Below are positions 1 through 5,393 of a stretch of DNA of 5,527 nucleotides, piece after piece. The DNA is from an uncultured Clostridia bacterium (GTDB lineage: Bacteria; Bacillota; Clostridia; Oscillospirales; Ruminococcaceae), in assembly GCA_938014855.1 (NCBI GenBank), contig CALLQM010000305.1:1-5527 (forward strand). The letters run 5' to 3'. The notes under the pieces were generated by a model. The model saw only the letters and a program-made list of their open reading frames with translations. It ran no database searches and was not told the DNA's origin. Position 1 is the first letter of the stretch, and every line of letters begins with the position of its first letter. The translations under genes were made by a program, and so were the position numbers.

Positions 1-1
1 T

Positions 2-130
2 AAGACCATTAAATATTGTGCCGATAATTTTACACAAGATTTTGGACTTGACTTAGAAAATATATTTAAATTAATAACTAGAAATTTTAACTATTTTTTG
101 TATATTCATAATATTCTAACAATAAACTGA
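2..130 (+). CDS. 3' end of an unidentified gene (partial, no start in window)
   Basis: A frame open from the first bases of the window reads 42 residues to a TGA at 128-130. Its composition is that of a soluble AT-rich Firmicute protein, with mixed acidic and aromatic residues (for example NFTQDFGLDLENIFKLITRN). I do not recognise the family. The gene would run convergently toward the minus-strand operon, and the strong hairpin at 238-288 would end its transcript about 110 bases further on. No comparably long minus-strand frame competes here. A chance open frame in AT-rich DNA is possible because only 43 codons are visible. Confidence 0.45.
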   Translation, partial: KTIKYCADNFTQDFGLDLENIFKLITRNFNYFLYIHNILTIN

Positions 131-237
131 GCAACATATTCATAGTCTTTATTTCAATTTTCGGCTCCGCAAAGACAAGAATATCTGTTAGATACAACAC
201 TTTAAATATGCGTATGATTGCAGGCTTCTGAAAATGA

Positions 238-288
238 AAAAATATCTGATATTTCATCCGCTGTAAAGATGAAATATCAGATATTTTT
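238..288. terminator. Bidirectional intrinsic terminator between convergent genes
   Basis: A perfect 21-bp inverted repeat (arms 238-258 and 268-288) encloses a 9-base loop (259-267). One outer end is an A-run and the other a T-run, so each strand gives a hairpin ending in U residues. It lies 65 bases past the stop of the last operon gene (354) and about 108 bases past the plus-strand stop at 130, the expected place for a shared terminator. The stem is AT-rich, and each arm is itself a near-palindrome (AAATATC-N-GATATTT), which is unusual for a plain terminator. Confidence 0.85.
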
Positions 289-353
289 CAATAACAGTGT
301 TCTTAAATTCTAACGATTTTTATACAAGAATAAAACTAAATTCGAGCAATAAT

Positions 354-710
354 TTATTCGTCGCATTTTCCTACATGCTCGTGCTCATGGCAAATGGAAC
401 CGGTAGACCGCAAATCTCCGCGAAGATACGCCTCTACCGCTACCTTGGCGTCACCCTCTGCACCAACGATCACCTCAATATTCCGTTCATTGAATATCTC
501 CACGGCTCCGCCGCCCATGCCGCCGGCAATGATGACCTCTACACCCTTGTCCGCAAGAAAGTTAGGAAGAAAGCCGGGTTTGTGCCCGGGATTTGGGATG
601 ATGGTTTCGTCCTCAATCTTTCCGCCTTTCGTTTCATAGATATTGAAATTTTCACAGTGGCCGAAGTGAGGCCAAACCTCTTTTCCATTACATGCAACAG
701 CAATTTTCAT
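354..710 (-). CDS. NifX/ORP-like dinitrogenase iron-molybdenum cofactor-family protein
   Basis: This 118-residue protein has the length and pattern of the stand-alone NifX/NafY/orange-protein fold (Fe-Mo cofactor biosynthesis family). It starts with a beta strand (MKIAVACNG), followed by the signature HFGHCENFNIYE at residues 15-26 and a Gly-rich GGMGGGAVEIF turn. Family members bind metal-sulfur clusters non-covalently and carry or assemble them in the cytoplasm. The Desulfovibrio orange protein, of similar size, binds a Mo-Cu-S cluster. Cys7 and Cys19 sit at the expected cluster side. A tail with Cys107, His108, His110, His112 and Cys116 is an extra potential metal site. The start is set by AAGGAG about 9 bases upstream. 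The gene follows the Mrp ATPase gene by 18 bases and is the last of the operon. The exact cluster cannot be read from sequence. Confidence 0.88.
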   Translation of the reverse strand: MKIAVACNGKEVWPHFGHCENFNIYETKGGKIEDETIIPNPGHKPGFLPNFLADKGVEVIIAGGMGGGAVEIFNERNIEVIVGAEGDAKVAVEAYLRGDLRSTGSICHEHEHVGKCDE

Positions 711-728
711 TTTGAATGTCTCCTTTTC

Positions 729-1550
729 TTAATTCAATATCTTTTTAAAAATATCATTGAGCCAATTTCCTTCAAACAACTCAATCATTCCTTTATCGCA
801 GCCAGTAGCTAGCTTGGGATCAATAGGAATTTGGGCAATGGCATTGATATGATGCTTATCTGCGATGCTTTCAATATGGCTTTCGCCAAACAAGTGTAAC
901 CTTTCTCCGCATTTGCTGCAAATGGCATAACTCATATTCTCTACAAGACCGAGAACCGGAATATGCATCATCGCGGCCATGTTTACCGCCTTCTCTACAA
1001 TCATCCCCACCAATTCTTGCGGTGAAGCAACTATCACTACGCCGTCTACTGGAATGGATTGAAACACCGTCAGCGGAACATCGCCTGTTCCTGGTGGCAT
1101 ATCGATGAACATATAGTCCACATCACCCCAGAGCACCTCGGTCCAGAACTGCTTAACCGTTCCAGCAATAAGTGGCCCGCGCCATATCACGGGGTCGGTC
1201 TCGTGCAATGTTAATAGATTTAGAGACATTATTTTGATCCCTGTTTGCGACTCAACCGGTAAAAGGCCCAACTCACTGCCTTCGGCCCTTCTGCGTAAAC
1301 CGAACGCTTTAGGTATGGACGGGCCTGTGATATCGGCATCCAAAACAGCAGTACGGTATCCGCTACGCTGCGCCAGCACCGCCAGAATGGAGGTAACAAG
1401 GCTCTTGCCGACGCCCCCCTTCCCGCTGACCACTCCGATCACCTTTTGAATGTGACTTCCTTCATGTGGTTTTTCCAGCAGACTTTCCTCCTTGCGATCG
1501 TTGCATTCTTTTCCGCAGTTTTCGCAGTTGTGAGAACATTCCTCACTCAT
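729..1550 (-). CDS. mrp: Mrp/NBP35-family P-loop ATPase (iron-sulfur carrier type)
   Basis: This 273-residue cytoplasmic ATPase belongs to the Mrp/ApbC/NBP35 family, which binds and transfers [4Fe-4S] clusters. A Cys-rich N-terminus (C5, C9, C12, C16) resembles the NBP35-type N-terminal cluster site. The deviant Walker A GKGGVGKS follows at 43-50, then DADITGPSIP at 71-80, the switch motif DMPPGTGD at 150-157 and the C-terminal CSKC (C211, C214) that bridges a cluster in the dimer. The DUF59 domain of longer Mrp proteins is absent. The start is supported by GGAGGAGG 8 bases upstream (1559-1566). The neighbouring NifX protein is a plausible partner, as Mrp sits beside the orange protein in Desulfovibrio. 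The gene is separated from the upstream ATPase gene only by a decayed gene, so it probably belongs to the same operon. Confidence 0.93.
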   Translation of the reverse strand: MSEECSHNCENCGKECNDRKEESLLEKPHEGSHIQKVIGVVSGKGGVGKSLVTSILAVLAQRSGYRTAVLDADITGPSIPKAFGLRRRAEGSELGLLPVESQTGIKIMSLNLLTLHETDPVIWRGPLIAGTVKQFWTEVLWGDVDYMFIDMPPGTGDVPLTVFQSIPVDGVVIVASPQELVGMIVEKAVNMAAMMHIPVLGLVENMSYAICSKCGERLHLFGESHIESIADKHHINAIAQIPIDPKLATGCDKGMIELFEGNWLNDIFKKILN

Positions 1551-1552
1551 AT

Positions 1553-1725
1553 TTAGTTCCTCCTCCGTGCTCGATGCGTACGAATTCGGTCACCCAAATT
1601 TTTCCGAATCAGCTCCGTAATTTTCTTAACAAACGGACATTAATTACCGGCTAAATCATTTTAAAACCAGTGATTACCGGACAATAATAATCTGTTTGCA
1701 TACAGCGAAAAATTTCAGTCTTCAT
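1553..1725 (-). pseudogene. Remnant of a CGGC-domain (putative metal-binding) gene, internally deleted
   Basis: An ATG at 1725 overlaps the TGA of the upstream ATPase gene (ATGA, 1725-1722) and reads 24 residues to a TAG at 1651-1653. The peptide contains IFRCMQTDYYCPVITGFK, which matches my memory of the N-terminus of CGGC-domain proteins (IIRCxQTEDxCPGTTDFK). In another frame, 1639-1553 reads 28 residues beginning CPFVKKITELIRKNLGD, resembling the family's C-terminal CP-(H/F)-x-x-I helix. The whole remnant is 173 bases, whereas the family is usually a little over 100 residues. The centre with the defining CGGC motif is therefore missing, and the ends are out of frame. It occupies the slot of a normal operon gene, and the mrp ribosome binding site lies in its last codons. 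The family call is from memory; the N-terminal match is stronger than the C-terminal one. Confidence 0.6.
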
Positions 1726-2594
1726 AACATATTTTTTTCAAGCAGTTCTATAGTTTTGTCATAGATCTGCTTTAGCGCGTCCCGTGCAGGACAGTCAATC
1801 TCCGCAAGACTTTTTCCTGCGTTGATTGCGACGGATGCTTGTTCATCATAAGGAATGCGTCCCATAAACGGAACATCATTTTCTTTGCAGTAGGCTTCTA
1901 TTTTGTTCGCTTGTTCAATACAAGCATTATATTTATTGATGCAGACTGCGACTTTGGTCCGCAGAATAGAGGCTGTTTTCAATATGCGTTCCAAATCACT
2001 CATACCCGACACCGAAGGCTCTGTTACAATAAGCGCCAGATCTACGCCACTTACTGACGCAATAACCGGGCAACCGATTCCCGGCGAGCCGTCAATAATT
2101 ACAAGTTCCGGATCCGGTGCCGCTTTAATCATGGCCGATTTCACCTCGCTAACCAGCAGCCCAGAGTTTCCTCTGCCCATCTTAAGCTCTGCTGTAGAGA
2201 ATACCCTTGTATCTTTATATAAAGTTAGTTCCCCGGCAACGTCCTCATATAACTTGGCCGCACCTGTGGGACATACAAAAGCACAAACCCCACAACCCTC
2301 ACAAGCATATTCATTGACAACACATTTCTCGTTCTTATATATAATAGCATCAAAACGGCAGGCTTCCAAACATGCCTGGCAGCCAACACATTTAGCTGGG
2401 TCAATAAAAGATTTTTTGGAGCCATAATAGTCTGATCGCTTCGGCACAGAATCCATATGGTTGACAATGTGTAGGTTAGGAGCGTCCACATCACAGTCCG
2501 CAAAGGCTTTTGCCTCAGAAAAGCGAATAAACGCTGCGGCAGTTGTGGTTTTTCCTGTGCCTCCCTTGCCGCTTAGAATCAGCAGTTTTTTCAT
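1722..2594 (-). CDS. MinD-superfamily ATPase with inserted 2[4Fe-4S] ferredoxin domain (second copy)
   Basis: This 290-residue cytoplasmic protein is of the COG1149 type, a MinD/ParA-like P-loop ATPase carrying a bacterial ferredoxin module. The deviant Walker A GKGGTGKT is at 9-16 and DCDVDAPN at 33-40. The ferredoxin insert has C69/C72/C75/C79 and C98/C101/C104/C108, each set ending in the usual fourth Cys (followed by Pro in the second). The switch motif DGSPGIGC is at 168-175. Such proteins probably couple ATP hydrolysis to cluster transfer or assembly; paired copies belong to the Desulfovibrio ORP complex. The start overlaps the stop of the preceding paralogue (ATGA), with a strong AGGAGG at 2602-2607, 7 bases upstream. 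It has an extra Cys (C91) between the two cluster sets. Confidence 0.93.
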   Translation of the reverse strand: MKKLLILSGKGGTGKTTTAAAFIRFSEAKAFADCDVDAPNLHIVNHMDSVPKRSDYYGSKKSFIDPAKCVGCQACLEACRFDAIIYKNEKCVVNEYACEGCGVCAFVCPTGAAKLYEDVAGELTLYKDTRVFSTAELKMGRGNSGLLVSEVKSAMIKAAPDPELVIIDGSPGIGCPVIASVSGVDLALIVTEPSVSGMSDLERILKTASILRTKVAVCINKYNACIEQANKIEAYCKENDVPFMGRIPYDEQASVAINAGKSLAEIDCPARDALKQIYDKTIELLEKNML

Positions 2595-3430
2595 ACAGTC
2601 ACCTCCTGCTGAATTACTTCCAACAAGCGATCAAACCACGCTGTACATCGTTGGTCTTGTTCATAAGCCAATTTTCCTTCTGCGCCAAGCTTGGCAAGCT
2701 CAGAACTATATGGAATCCGCAGAAGAACGGGCACTTTATTTTGTACGCAAAACTCTTCCAATGGCTCGTAAGGAGTATCTTCCTTGTTTATAACCACAAA
2801 ACAGGGTTTATCAAACAGCTTTACCAGCTTATAAACCATTCTGAAATTGTGAAATCCAAAGGCGGTGGGCTCTGCAACCAGCACGCAACAATTTGATGCC
2901 GTAACACTTTCCATCACGCTACACCCGCTTCCCGGCGGGCAGTCAATCACAGATATCAACCCTTTGGCGAAACCCTCTTTCAATGTCGTTTTGATGACAG
3001 GTACGGCAGAGACCTCACCGGGATTCAAAACACCCGTCACAACATCGATGCTTTGACAACTGCCTGTCTGAACAATGCCTACGGGACGTTCCTTTTCTGT
3101 AACAGCTTTTTGCGGGCAGACGCGTACACAACCTCCGCAATCGTGACAAATTTCCGAAAAAACCATTGGCTTATTTTTAACAAATATCAGCGCATTGAAC
3201 TGGCAAAAATCCACACATTTTCGACAGCCGTCACATTTTTCGGCATCAAACTCCGGGAGTCGAGTAAAGACCTGCTGTTCTATGCAGTTTGTAGGCTTCA
3301 AAAAAAGTCTGCCGTTGGGTTCCTCCACATCGCAGTCAATATAAGCGGCGTTTTGCGCCGCAGCCGCCAGATTAGTAGCAACAAAAGTTTTCCCCGTTCC
3401 GCCCTTGCCACTTAAAACTGCAATTCTCAT
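2591..3430 (-). CDS. MinD-superfamily ATPase with inserted 2[4Fe-4S] ferredoxin domain (first copy)
   Basis: This 279-residue paralogue of the next gene has the same layout: Walker A GKGGTGKT at 8-15, DCDVEEPN at 32-39, ferredoxin cysteines C66/C69/C72/C76 and C95/C98/C101/C105, and DCPPGSGC at 163-170. The two copies are clearly diverged, which fits a heterodimer of two COG1149 proteins, as inferred for the paired copies in ORP-type loci. Its ATG overlaps the TGA of the DUF134-NifX gene (ATGA, 3430-3427). The upstream sequence has only a weak GGA in place of a full Shine-Dalgarno, so translation is probably coupled to the preceding gene. Its own 3' end carries the strong binding site of the second copy. 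The role in metallocluster handling is family-based inference. Confidence 0.93.
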   Translation of the reverse strand: MRIAVLSGKGGTGKTFVATNLAAAAQNAAYIDCDVEEPNGRLFLKPTNCIEQQVFTRLPEFDAEKCDGCRKCVDFCQFNALIFVKNKPMVFSEICHDCGGCVRVCPQKAVTEKERPVGIVQTGSCQSIDVVTGVLNPGEVSAVPVIKTTLKEGFAKGLISVIDCPPGSGCSVMESVTASNCCVLVAEPTAFGFHNFRMVYKLVKLFDKPCFVVINKEDTPYEPLEEFCVQNKVPVLLRIPYSSELAKLGAEGKLAYEQDQRCTAWFDRLLEVIQQEVTV

Positions 3431-4161
3431 TGTTTTCCGTGAAAGCCAGCATGAAAATGGGTCAGCGGCACAAGTTGCCCGTTTTTCATGGCTTCTATAT
3501 TCTGCTTCGCATCAGCACCTTCGGCCTGATAAATTTTAATACCAGCGGCCTTAAATACTTCTGCCGCATTCTCGCCGCAGCGAACGGTAATGAGGGTATC
3601 GGCTTTTTGATCTATTATCAATTGCGCCGCTTTAATCCCCGCTCCGCCTTGGGCCGAAGCGGCGGAATTATTCACGATTTCTGTATTCCCACTCTCCGTA
3701 TTATATATCATAAAATACGGAGCTCTGCCAAAGGAAGCGCATACGCTCATTTTATTCTCATCAAGTGGAATTGCAATCATCATTTTTTCTTCCTCCTTTA
3801 TCTTTTCAGGCATCATGCGATTACGGTGCCTATGACAACCGCCGCGGCCGCAGTATGGCTCATTCTCCTCACAAAGACGGTAATAGCCACCTCTAATGAT
3901 CAACGGCCGACCGTTGACAAGAGCGGCAGCCAACTTTTTCCTTGCTTCCGTATAGGCCTGCTGAACCGTAGCACGAGCAATCTTCATATATTCGCCACAT
4001 TCTTCTTGAGAAAATCCCTCGTTGTCAATCAGTCGGATGGTCTCGTATTCATCCACGGTCAAAACAACTGACTCTACATTACCTTCTAGTGACCTCGTTG
4101 GCCTAAATTCATCGTATTTTGGAAGGCAACATACCTTCCGGCACTTTCTTGGTCGTGGCAT
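3427..4161 (-). CDS. DUF134 DNA-binding domain fused to a NifX-like domain
   Basis: The 244-residue protein has two parts. Residues 1-95 are a DUF134 domain: the start MPRPRKCRKVCCLP is characteristic, followed by LTVDEYETIRLID and a helix-turn-helix like sigma-70 region 4 (about 37-81, GFSQEECGEYMKIARATVQQ). A Cys/His segment (C97, C104, C109, H110, H112) and a Glu/Lys linker follow. Residues 127-230 are a NifX-type domain (MMIAIPLDENKMSVCASFGR), and the tail is His-rich. The fusion suggests a regulator that senses a metal-sulfur cluster through the NifX half and controls this operon through the DUF134 half; this is inference. The start has GGAGG at 4170-4174. A strong internal binding site precedes Met127, so a shorter NifX-only product is possible. 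The stop overlaps the next gene. Confidence 0.9.
   Translation of the reverse strand: MPRPRKCRKVCCLPKYDEFRPTRSLEGNVESVVLTVDEYETIRLIDNEGFSQEECGEYMKIARATVQQAYTEARKKLAAALVNGRPLIIRGGYYRLCEENEPYCGRGGCHRHRNRMMPEKIKEEEKMMIAIPLDENKMSVCASFGRAPYFMIYNTESGNTEIVNNSAASAQGGAGIKAAQLIIDQKADTLITVRCGENAAEVFKAAGIKIYQAEGADAKQNIEAMKNGQLVPLTHFHAGFHGKQ
3792..3797 (-). promoter_or_regulatory. Strong internal Shine-Dalgarno inside the DUF134-NifX gene
   Basis: The minus strand reads AAAGGAGGAAGAAAAAATG, giving a full AGGAGG 8 bases before the ATG of Met127 at 3783, with a second ATG directly after. Met127 begins the NifX domain exactly. This could start a separate NifX-only protein of 118 residues (3783-3427), or be a leftover from two genes that later fused. 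The purine-rich bases also encode the Lys/Glu linker, so chance cannot be excluded. Confidence 0.55.
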
Positions 4162-4188
4162 TTGCTATCCCTCCGTAACATAGGCAGA

Positions 4189-4208
4189 GCCCGAGGATTT
4201 CCTCGGGC
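4189..4208 (-). promoter_or_regulatory. GC-rich intergenic hairpin between the first two operon genes
   Basis: GCCCGAGG (4189-4196) and CCTCGGGC (4201-4208) form a perfect 8-bp GC-rich stem with a 4-base loop. It begins 12 bases after the stop of the DUF5320 gene and ends 14 bases before the GGAGG of the DUF134 gene. On the minus strand no T-run follows, so it is not a normal intrinsic terminator. It probably acts as an mRNA 3'-protecting or processing element, or a weak attenuator that makes the first small protein more abundant than the rest. It stands out from its AT-rich surroundings. Confidence 0.7.
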
Positions 4209-4220
4209 ACTGCTTGCTTT

Positions 4221-4469
4221 TTACATCTCTTGCAGACGTTTCTCAATGTTTGCTAGTCGATCCTGCAAATTTTCTTTGAGGCTTGTTAAAGCTTCCTGTT
4301 CAGTTGCTCCCTCAAATTGACAGAAACCCATGCCGCGGCCAAAGCCACGACCTAAGCCACATCCATAACCGGAGTTACTAAAGCGAGCGCCTGTACTGCG
4401 GCACATTCCACGCCCAAAACCATTTCGAGCTCCCATACCACGGGGACCTGTTCCATCCATACCTGGCAT
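4221..4469 (-). CDS. DUF5320-type small Gly/Arg/Met-rich protein
   Basis: This 82-residue protein starts MPGMDGTGPRGMGARNGFGR, the typical opening of DUF5320 proteins encoded beside NifX-family genes in anaerobes. Residues 1-50 are low-complexity Gly, Arg, Met and Phe with four Cys; residues 54-82 form a charged helix (EQEALTSLKENLQDRLANI) likely to be a coiled coil. The function is unknown. The Cys- and Met-rich part could bind metal, and the helix suggests oligomerisation or partner binding. The start at 4469 has AAGGAGG 8 bases upstream. The longer frame to 4517 is rejected because that ATG lies inside the -10 box. It is the first gene of the operon, followed by the GC-rich hairpin. Confidence 0.85.
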   Translation of the reverse strand: MPGMDGTGPRGMGARNGFGRGMCRSTGARFSNSGYGCGLGRGFGRGMGFCQFEGATEQEALTSLKENLQDRLANIEKRLQEM

Positions 4470-4477
4470 TTCTTTCA

Positions 4478-4483
4478 CCTCCT
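4478..4483 (-). promoter_or_regulatory. Shine-Dalgarno fixing the DUF5320 start
   Basis: The minus strand has AAGGAGGTGA with AGGAGG ending 8 bases before the ATG at 4469. This places the start at residue MPGMDG and not 16 codons upstream. Confidence 0.9.
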
Positions 4484-4490
4484 TGTGTTT

Positions 4491-4504
4491 ATAGCATATG
4501 CTAT
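4491..4504. promoter_or_regulatory. Perfect 14-bp palindrome, candidate operator
   Basis: ATAGCATATGCTAT is a perfect palindrome lying just downstream of the predicted transcription start (about +6 to +19). A related sequence, ATGGCATATGTCAA (4530-4543, 10 of 14 matching, same GCATATG core), covers the -35 box. The centres are 39 bases apart. The placement is typical of repressor sites. The bound protein is unknown; the DUF134 protein encoded in the operon is the obvious candidate. Confidence 0.55.
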
Positions 4505-4515
4505 TTACTATCTCC

Positions 4516-4543
4516 ATTATAACCTATTTATGGCATATGTCAA
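4516..4543 (-). promoter_or_regulatory. Consensus sigma-A promoter of the operon
   Basis: On the minus strand TTGACA (4543-4538) and TATAAT (4521-4516) are both perfect consensus hexamers with a 16-base spacer. Transcription would start near 4509, giving a leader of about 40 bases before the ATG at 4469. T-rich DNA upstream (4591-4616 on this strand) could assist as an UP-like element. Such a strong promoter implies control by a repressor, consistent with the adjoining palindromes. Confidence 0.88.
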
Positions 4544-4545
4544 TA

Positions 4546-5153
4546 AGGAATTTAAAAAACCGAAAAATAATAGAACTTTTCTTCAATGATTCAAAAAAAA
4601 CAAAAAACAACAACAATATGTACTTCTATTCATTTAACAGGTTGCAAAGCAAAAATCTGCGAGACAGAACTTGTTATATTACAGTCGCAACTCTCTGAAA
4701 TATCGTATTTTCTCCCGAGCAAGCATTCTCAACGAATATCAGTCATCTTCTTGCTCTATTTCCTTCAACGTCTTGCCTTCCTCAGTTTTCCAATCTGTTA
4801 AACCAATGGCTTTTCTAACAATCATTTTATACTTTTATTATATGTTAATTAGCCTCTTTTCACAACAATTCTGTCTACGCAACCATACCTGTTTTTAACC
4901 TGTCTACTCAAACCTAACGTTTGCACACTTTTTGAATCCCGCATAAACAAAAGAAATCCGAGGTCTGAAAGTATAAAATAGTACAATCAGACCTCGGAGA
5001 TATAGTGTTTAAGGCATTTTTAGTTTCTTACTTTCCTACCCTTGACATCAATACTACCGTCTCAACATGAAACTTTGGCTATTTTCTAAATGAGGTTAAA
5101 TACACATAAAAGCCTCTATTTATGCCCTTATTAAAACATTTTTGTCATCTCAG
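4546..5153. other. AT-rich intergenic stretch without an intact gene
   Basis: Both strands are dense in stops, and no frame has a convincing start, binding site and protein-like sequence together. The stretch holds one terminator-like hairpin (listed separately), two GTAGACAG copies on the minus strand (4878-4871 and 4907-4900), a promoter-like pair TTGTGA-17-TATAAT on the minus strand (4865-4837) and a 28-residue frame (4825-4739) that I cannot identify. With the recombinase fragment next to it, this looks like decayed mobile DNA, but I see no clear insertion-sequence ends. Confidence 0.5.
4945..4998 (-). terminator. Terminator-like hairpin, minus strand
   Basis: TCCGAGGTCTGA (4957-4968) and TCAGACCTCGGA (4987-4998) form a perfect 12-bp stem with an 18-base loop. 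On the minus strand it is followed by a T-rich tail (TTTCTTTTGTTT, 4956-4945). It could end a transcript entering from the right, and would insulate the operon promoter from it. The loop is longer than in most intrinsic terminators. No intact gene lies directly upstream, so it may be left over from a lost mobile gene. Confidence 0.6.
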
Positions 5154-5187
5154 CCTAATCATTTTTGATTAGGATATTTTATTTTTT
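5154..5187 (+). terminator. Possible weak terminator hairpin, plus strand
   Basis: CCTAATCA (5154-5161) and TGATTAGG (5166-5173) make an 8-bp stem with a TTTT loop, followed on the plus strand by a T-rich run to 5187. No plus-strand gene is seen upstream, so its function is doubtful. It lies just past the stop of the recombinase fragment on the other strand. Confidence 0.3.
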
Positions 5188-5361
5188 AGAGCTGTATTTG
5201 GTATTTTTACGTTGTGTAACTCCTGTTGCCATTGTTATGTTGCTTCTATGCTTTTTTTCAAGTTGTACAGCTTTAAATCTTTCTTCTGAAATTATTGCCG
5301 GGTTATTACCTTCCGATAAATATTGCTCTCCATCATTTAAGGTTGCCCTCGAACCTTTGAC
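5179..5361 (-). pseudogene. Fragment of a large serine recombinase (recombinase domain)
   Basis: A frame between a TGA (5364-5362) and a TAA (5181-5179) reads 60 residues with no ATG, GTG or TTG start near its front. The segment LNDGEQYLSEGNNPAIISEE followed by RFKAVQLEKKHRSN matches the pattern at the end of the recombinase domain of large serine recombinases of Firmicute mobile elements (xxYYVENxHPAIIxxExFxxVQxExxRR). The part after it, RKNTKYSSKK, resembles the stretch before their zinc-ribbon, which is absent here. The N-terminal resolvase catalytic domain is also absent. It is a decayed piece of an integrative element. Confidence 0.65.
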
Positions 5362-5393
5362 TCAAAAGGTACAGTTTGTGGTAAATAAAAATA

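Noticed and set aside
297..812. 171-residue plus-strand open frame
   Set aside because: It lies antisense over the NifX and mrp genes and shows no family pattern; the minus strand has clear motifs and ribosome binding sites.
1584..1609. 6-bp hairpin ATTCGG/CCGAAT upstream of mrp as a terminator
   Set aside because: Short stem, 14-base loop and no T-run; it falls within the decayed CGGC gene and is better explained as chance.
354..4161. Nitrogen-fixation (nif) cluster
   Set aside because: Only NifX-fold proteins are present; there are no nitrogenase structural or NifB/E/N genes, and this fold is common outside nitrogen fixation.
4470..4517. Upstream extension of the DUF5320 gene to an ATG at 4517
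   Set aside because: That ATG is inside the -10 box and upstream of the predicted transcription start; the ATG at 4469 has a strong Shine-Dalgarno and the family N-terminus.
4498..4898. Several 66-75 residue plus-strand frames
   Set aside because: They overlap each other, have low-complexity translations of AT-rich DNA, lack binding sites, and the first covers the operon promoter.
4871..4907. Two GTAGACAG repeats as a CRISPR or recombination site
   Set aside because: Only two 8-base copies, no regular spacing or further units.
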